Shown: piece after piece, positions 62,358-64,000 of the stretch
Numbering within the stretch: the stretch's first letter is position 1
Layout of the letters: every line of letters starts with the position of its first letter
NCBI RefSeq assembly: GCF_009498215.1
Contig: NZ_CP043499.1
Span: forward strand, 744,001 to 808,000
Origin: Rhizobium grahamii
GTDB lineage: Bacteria; Pseudomonadota; Alphaproteobacteria; Rhizobiales; Rhizobiaceae
Reading direction: 5' to 3'
DNA: 64,000 bases
Program-made: the position numbers and the translations under genes
Notes under the pieces: generated by a model
The model's database searches: none
Seen by the model: the letters and a program-made list of their open reading frames with translations, nothing else
What the model was told of the DNA's origin: nothing

Positions 62358-63572
62358 TCAGTGGGCGCGCGCCTTTGCGGGACGGACCTTACCGGCCTTC
62401 CTGCGAACCAGATCGAGAAGAACCGTCAGTGTTGCCAACACAGTTACGATGGCGACGCCAACGTCGACCGCAAACGCCAGTCCGATCGTGGTCGCGATTT
62501 TCCCGAGTGAAAGTGCGACCACGGCCTGCGCCAGGTAAGCCACCAGAAACAGGGCCGAAAGCGTAGTCGCCCAATGCGTGACGGGTGCGTGCGTGTTGAT
62601 CAACGACAGGCCACCCAGCAGCAATAGGCTGTATGCCGAGCCCGATCCCACCTGCGCGACTGTGTAGACCGCAAGCGAATGCGTGACCGTCGCTGTCGCC
62701 AACAATGTCGCGGAAATGGCGGCGATGACCGCCCCTGCCAGAAGCACCCGCGTCGCGCTTTGGCCACGAGCCGGCGCGGTTGCCACCGCCGATGCGAGAG
62801 CAAACAGTGCGATCGTTCCTCCATTCACCAATGCATTCGAAGACGACACGACATCCTTTGCGACCTGCGCGCCGAGCGACAAGGTCATGGACCCCAGGAC
62901 ATAGGATGACGTCACCGCAGCCGTTGCCGTGACGAACGTCGCGAACAGGCCGTTGGGAATTGACGGAACCTTGGGTCTCCACACGCCTGCCGGGCGCGAA
63001 GCCGTGTGATTTGGCAGATGCCAGGTCGCTGCCATCAACAGTAGCAGGACACCCGTCAGCACCGCGAAATTCAGCCGCGTTGGCAGCGGAGCATATTCTA
63101 TGAGCGCTCCACCGATCAGTGCAGCCGCCATCATTCCGATCGCCTGGGCGGCTGCCGTTGCGCTCCCAGCCTGGGATGTCTTGTGCGGCGCGCTGAACTC
63201 CACGACTGCCGCGGCCGACGGACCGGCCGAGAGGCCAACCCCGACGCCCATGAAGGCTCGACCAACGAAGATCCAGTCGACATCGGGCGCAACAGCGAAG
63301 ATGAACGCCCCAGTCGCGGATGCGAGCAGCCCGAGCAGCATGGTTTCGCGTCTTCCGATATAGTCGGAAAGGTTGCCGAAGAGAACGAGAACAAGGACGA
63401 CAAAGACCGGATAGATCGCGAATATCGCTGTTGTCGCGAAGGTCGTCAGGTGCCATTCCTGCGCGTAGAGAGGGTAGGTCAGCGTGGGAGCCGCACTGGT
63501 CCAGATCGTGTGGGCAACAACGGCTGCTGCGACCAGGAAGCTCGCCTGCCGGCCAAATACCATTCGTCTCAT
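62358..63572 (-). CDS. MFS transporter
   Basis: The 404-residue protein has 12 membrane helices. The starter MRRMVFGRQASFLVAAAVVA precedes helix one, and the LFGNLSDYIGRRETMLLGLLAS loop carries the MFS signature between helices two and three. GRAFMGVGVGLSAGPSAAAVVEF follows. The start is within the longer frame to 63791; ATG 63572 lies four bases past the MBL hydrolase stop, which indicates one operon. The substrate is unknown; drug efflux is the likely class. Confidence 0.91.
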   Translation of the reverse strand: MRRMVFGRQASFLVAAAVVAHTIWTSAAPTLTYPLYAQEWHLTTFATTAIFAIYPVFVVLVLVLFGNLSDYIGRRETMLLGLLASATGAFIFAVAPDVDWIFVGRAFMGVGVGLSAGPSAAAVVEFSAPHKTSQAGSATAAAQAIGMMAAALIGGALIEYAPLPTRLNFAVLTGVLLLLMAATWHLPNHTASRPAGVWRPKVPSIPNGLFATFVTATAAVTSSYVLGSMTLSLGAQVAKDVVSSSNALVNGGTIALFALASAVATAPARGQSATRVLLAGAVIAAISATLLATATVTHSLAVYTVAQVGSGSAYSLLLLGGLSLINTHAPVTHWATTLSALFLVAYLAQAVVALSLGKIATTIGLAFAVDVGVAIVTVLATLTVLLDLVRRKAGKVRPAKARAH

Positions 63573-63576
63573 TGGA

Positions 63577-64000
63577 TTACGTCCTAACGCTTGTGAACTT
63601 ATAGGCCGCGCCGATTTTCTCGATCCGTCCGACGCCAGGATATGACCAGTGGAATCCGAGGAGCTTCGCGTTCTCCCGAGCAGCACGATCGAGAAGCGCG
63701 ATCCGGGTCTGGCGCGCCTGGTCCTTGTCCATGTCGAAGCCGAAACTCCAGGTCGGATGCTCAAAGGACACAATCTCGCTGGCAGCCGCATCCACGGTCA
63801 CGATCAACGGAACCTCGCCCTCAAGACGCAGCGAAATATGGCCGGGCGTGTGCCCCGGCGTCGCCAAAACCGAAAGCCCGGACACGACCGCGTCACCATC
63901 CTCCAGGAGGGATACCCGGCCGCTGATCGCAGCGAAGTCACGGCGAGCAGCGCTCACGTAAGGCCGCCTGTCGGCCGGAAGCGCATCCGCATGAGGCCCC
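63577..64000 (-). CDS. MBL-fold metallo-hydrolase, 5-prime end cut by the window edge
   Basis: The frame stays open through the right edge: before the internal GTG at 63957 it reads PHADALPADRRPYVSAARRD, where PHAD is the start of the metal motif. Further marks are LATPGHTPGHISLRL (metal histidine), LIVTVDAAASEIV and LGFHWSYPGVGRIEK (last histidine). At least 141 C-terminal residues are present. Relatives are quorum-quenching lactonase or AttM-type and other MBL hydrolases. It is the upstream partner of the MFS gene, with four bases between. Confidence 0.85.
   Translation of the reverse strand, partial: GPHADALPADRRPYVSAARRDFAAISGRVSLLEDGDAVVSGLSVLATPGHTPGHISLRLEGEVPLIVTVDAAASEIVSFEHPTWSFGFDMDKDQARQTRIALLDRAARENAKLLGFHWSYPGVGRIEKIGAAYKFTSVRT

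Noticed and set aside
1..64000. CRISPR array, insertion sequences, tRNA genes or attachment sites
   Set aside because: No regularly spaced repeats, transposase motifs, cloverleaf-like sequences or duplicated tRNA ends were seen when reading both strands by eye.

Overview
The window is GC-rich (about 60% by eye), densely coded DNA from an alphaproteobacterium, most likely a Rhizobiaceae member (Rhizobium/Agrobacterium/Ensifer group). The signs are periplasmic-glucan OpgC, an AbcR-like small RNA with anti-Shine-Dalgarno loops, a cyclase-TPR protein, GlxA-type AraC regulators, many sugar ABC and TIM-barrel epimerase genes, and many small conserved rhizobial-looking proteins. I see no tRNA, rRNA, insertion sequence, CRISPR array, phage block or replication gene. 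It reads as ordinary accessory chromosome, chromid or large-plasmid sequence. Assignments come from reading motifs; no database search was run.

Layout. (1) 0-4.8 kb: a GAF/HD-GYP phosphodiesterase, a class III cyclase-TPR gene broken by a one-base frameshift, and an arginase-family hydrolase. (2) 5.1-9.6 kb: two TIM-barrel isomerase-like enzymes, a pyranose-oxidase-like GMC flavoenzyme and a Gfo/Idh/MocA oxidoreductase, which look like a 3-keto-glycoside (oxidative deglycosylation) module ending in a strong hairpin. (3) 10-20 kb: a divergent sugar locus. Class II aldolase, FGGY kinase and HAD hydrolase run leftward. A DeoR repressor, a second FGGY kinase, ABC ATPase, permease, binding protein and a tagatose/psicose-3-epimerase-type enzyme run rightward. 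(4) 20-32 kb: DUF924, a fosmidomycin-resistance-type MFS pump, OpgC, LuxR and GlxA/AraC regulators, a GFA-family protein, small secreted proteins, an EamA transporter and a DAO-family flavoenzyme.

(5) 32.4-32.6 kb: on the minus strand, an unannotated AbcR-like sRNA with its own terminator and an upstream LysR-type dyad. (6) 33-41 kb: DUF3095, a CPA1 antiporter, an aldo/keto reductase, an AraJ-type MFS with divergent LysR, DUF763, and ribosomal protein S21 behind a 50-residue protein. (7) 41.3-45 kb: a sulfur operon (class V aminotransferase/cysteine desulfurase-like enzyme, ETHE1-like MBL hydrolase, TSUP exporter) divergent from an Lrp regulator. (8) 45-54 kb: AraC with aldo/keto reductase, a lipoprotein, Dps, a cNMP-binding/flavin reductase with a UBP zinc finger, small stress-type proteins and an Old Yellow Enzyme. 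(9) 54-64 kb: a CopC-like protein, a two-ring Cdc48-type AAA ATPase, an MFS plus broken FAD monooxygenase pair with divergent LysR, an AraC regulator, a MarR gene with a large perfect operator, DUF1398, and an MBL-MFS pair cut by the window edge.

The most notable items are the sRNA with its regulator site, the oxidative deglycosylation cluster, the cysteine-sulfur operon with its Lrp gene, and the MarR double operator. Three relics are visible: the frameshifted cyclase, the deleted monooxygenase and a duplicated scrap of an Lrp gene.
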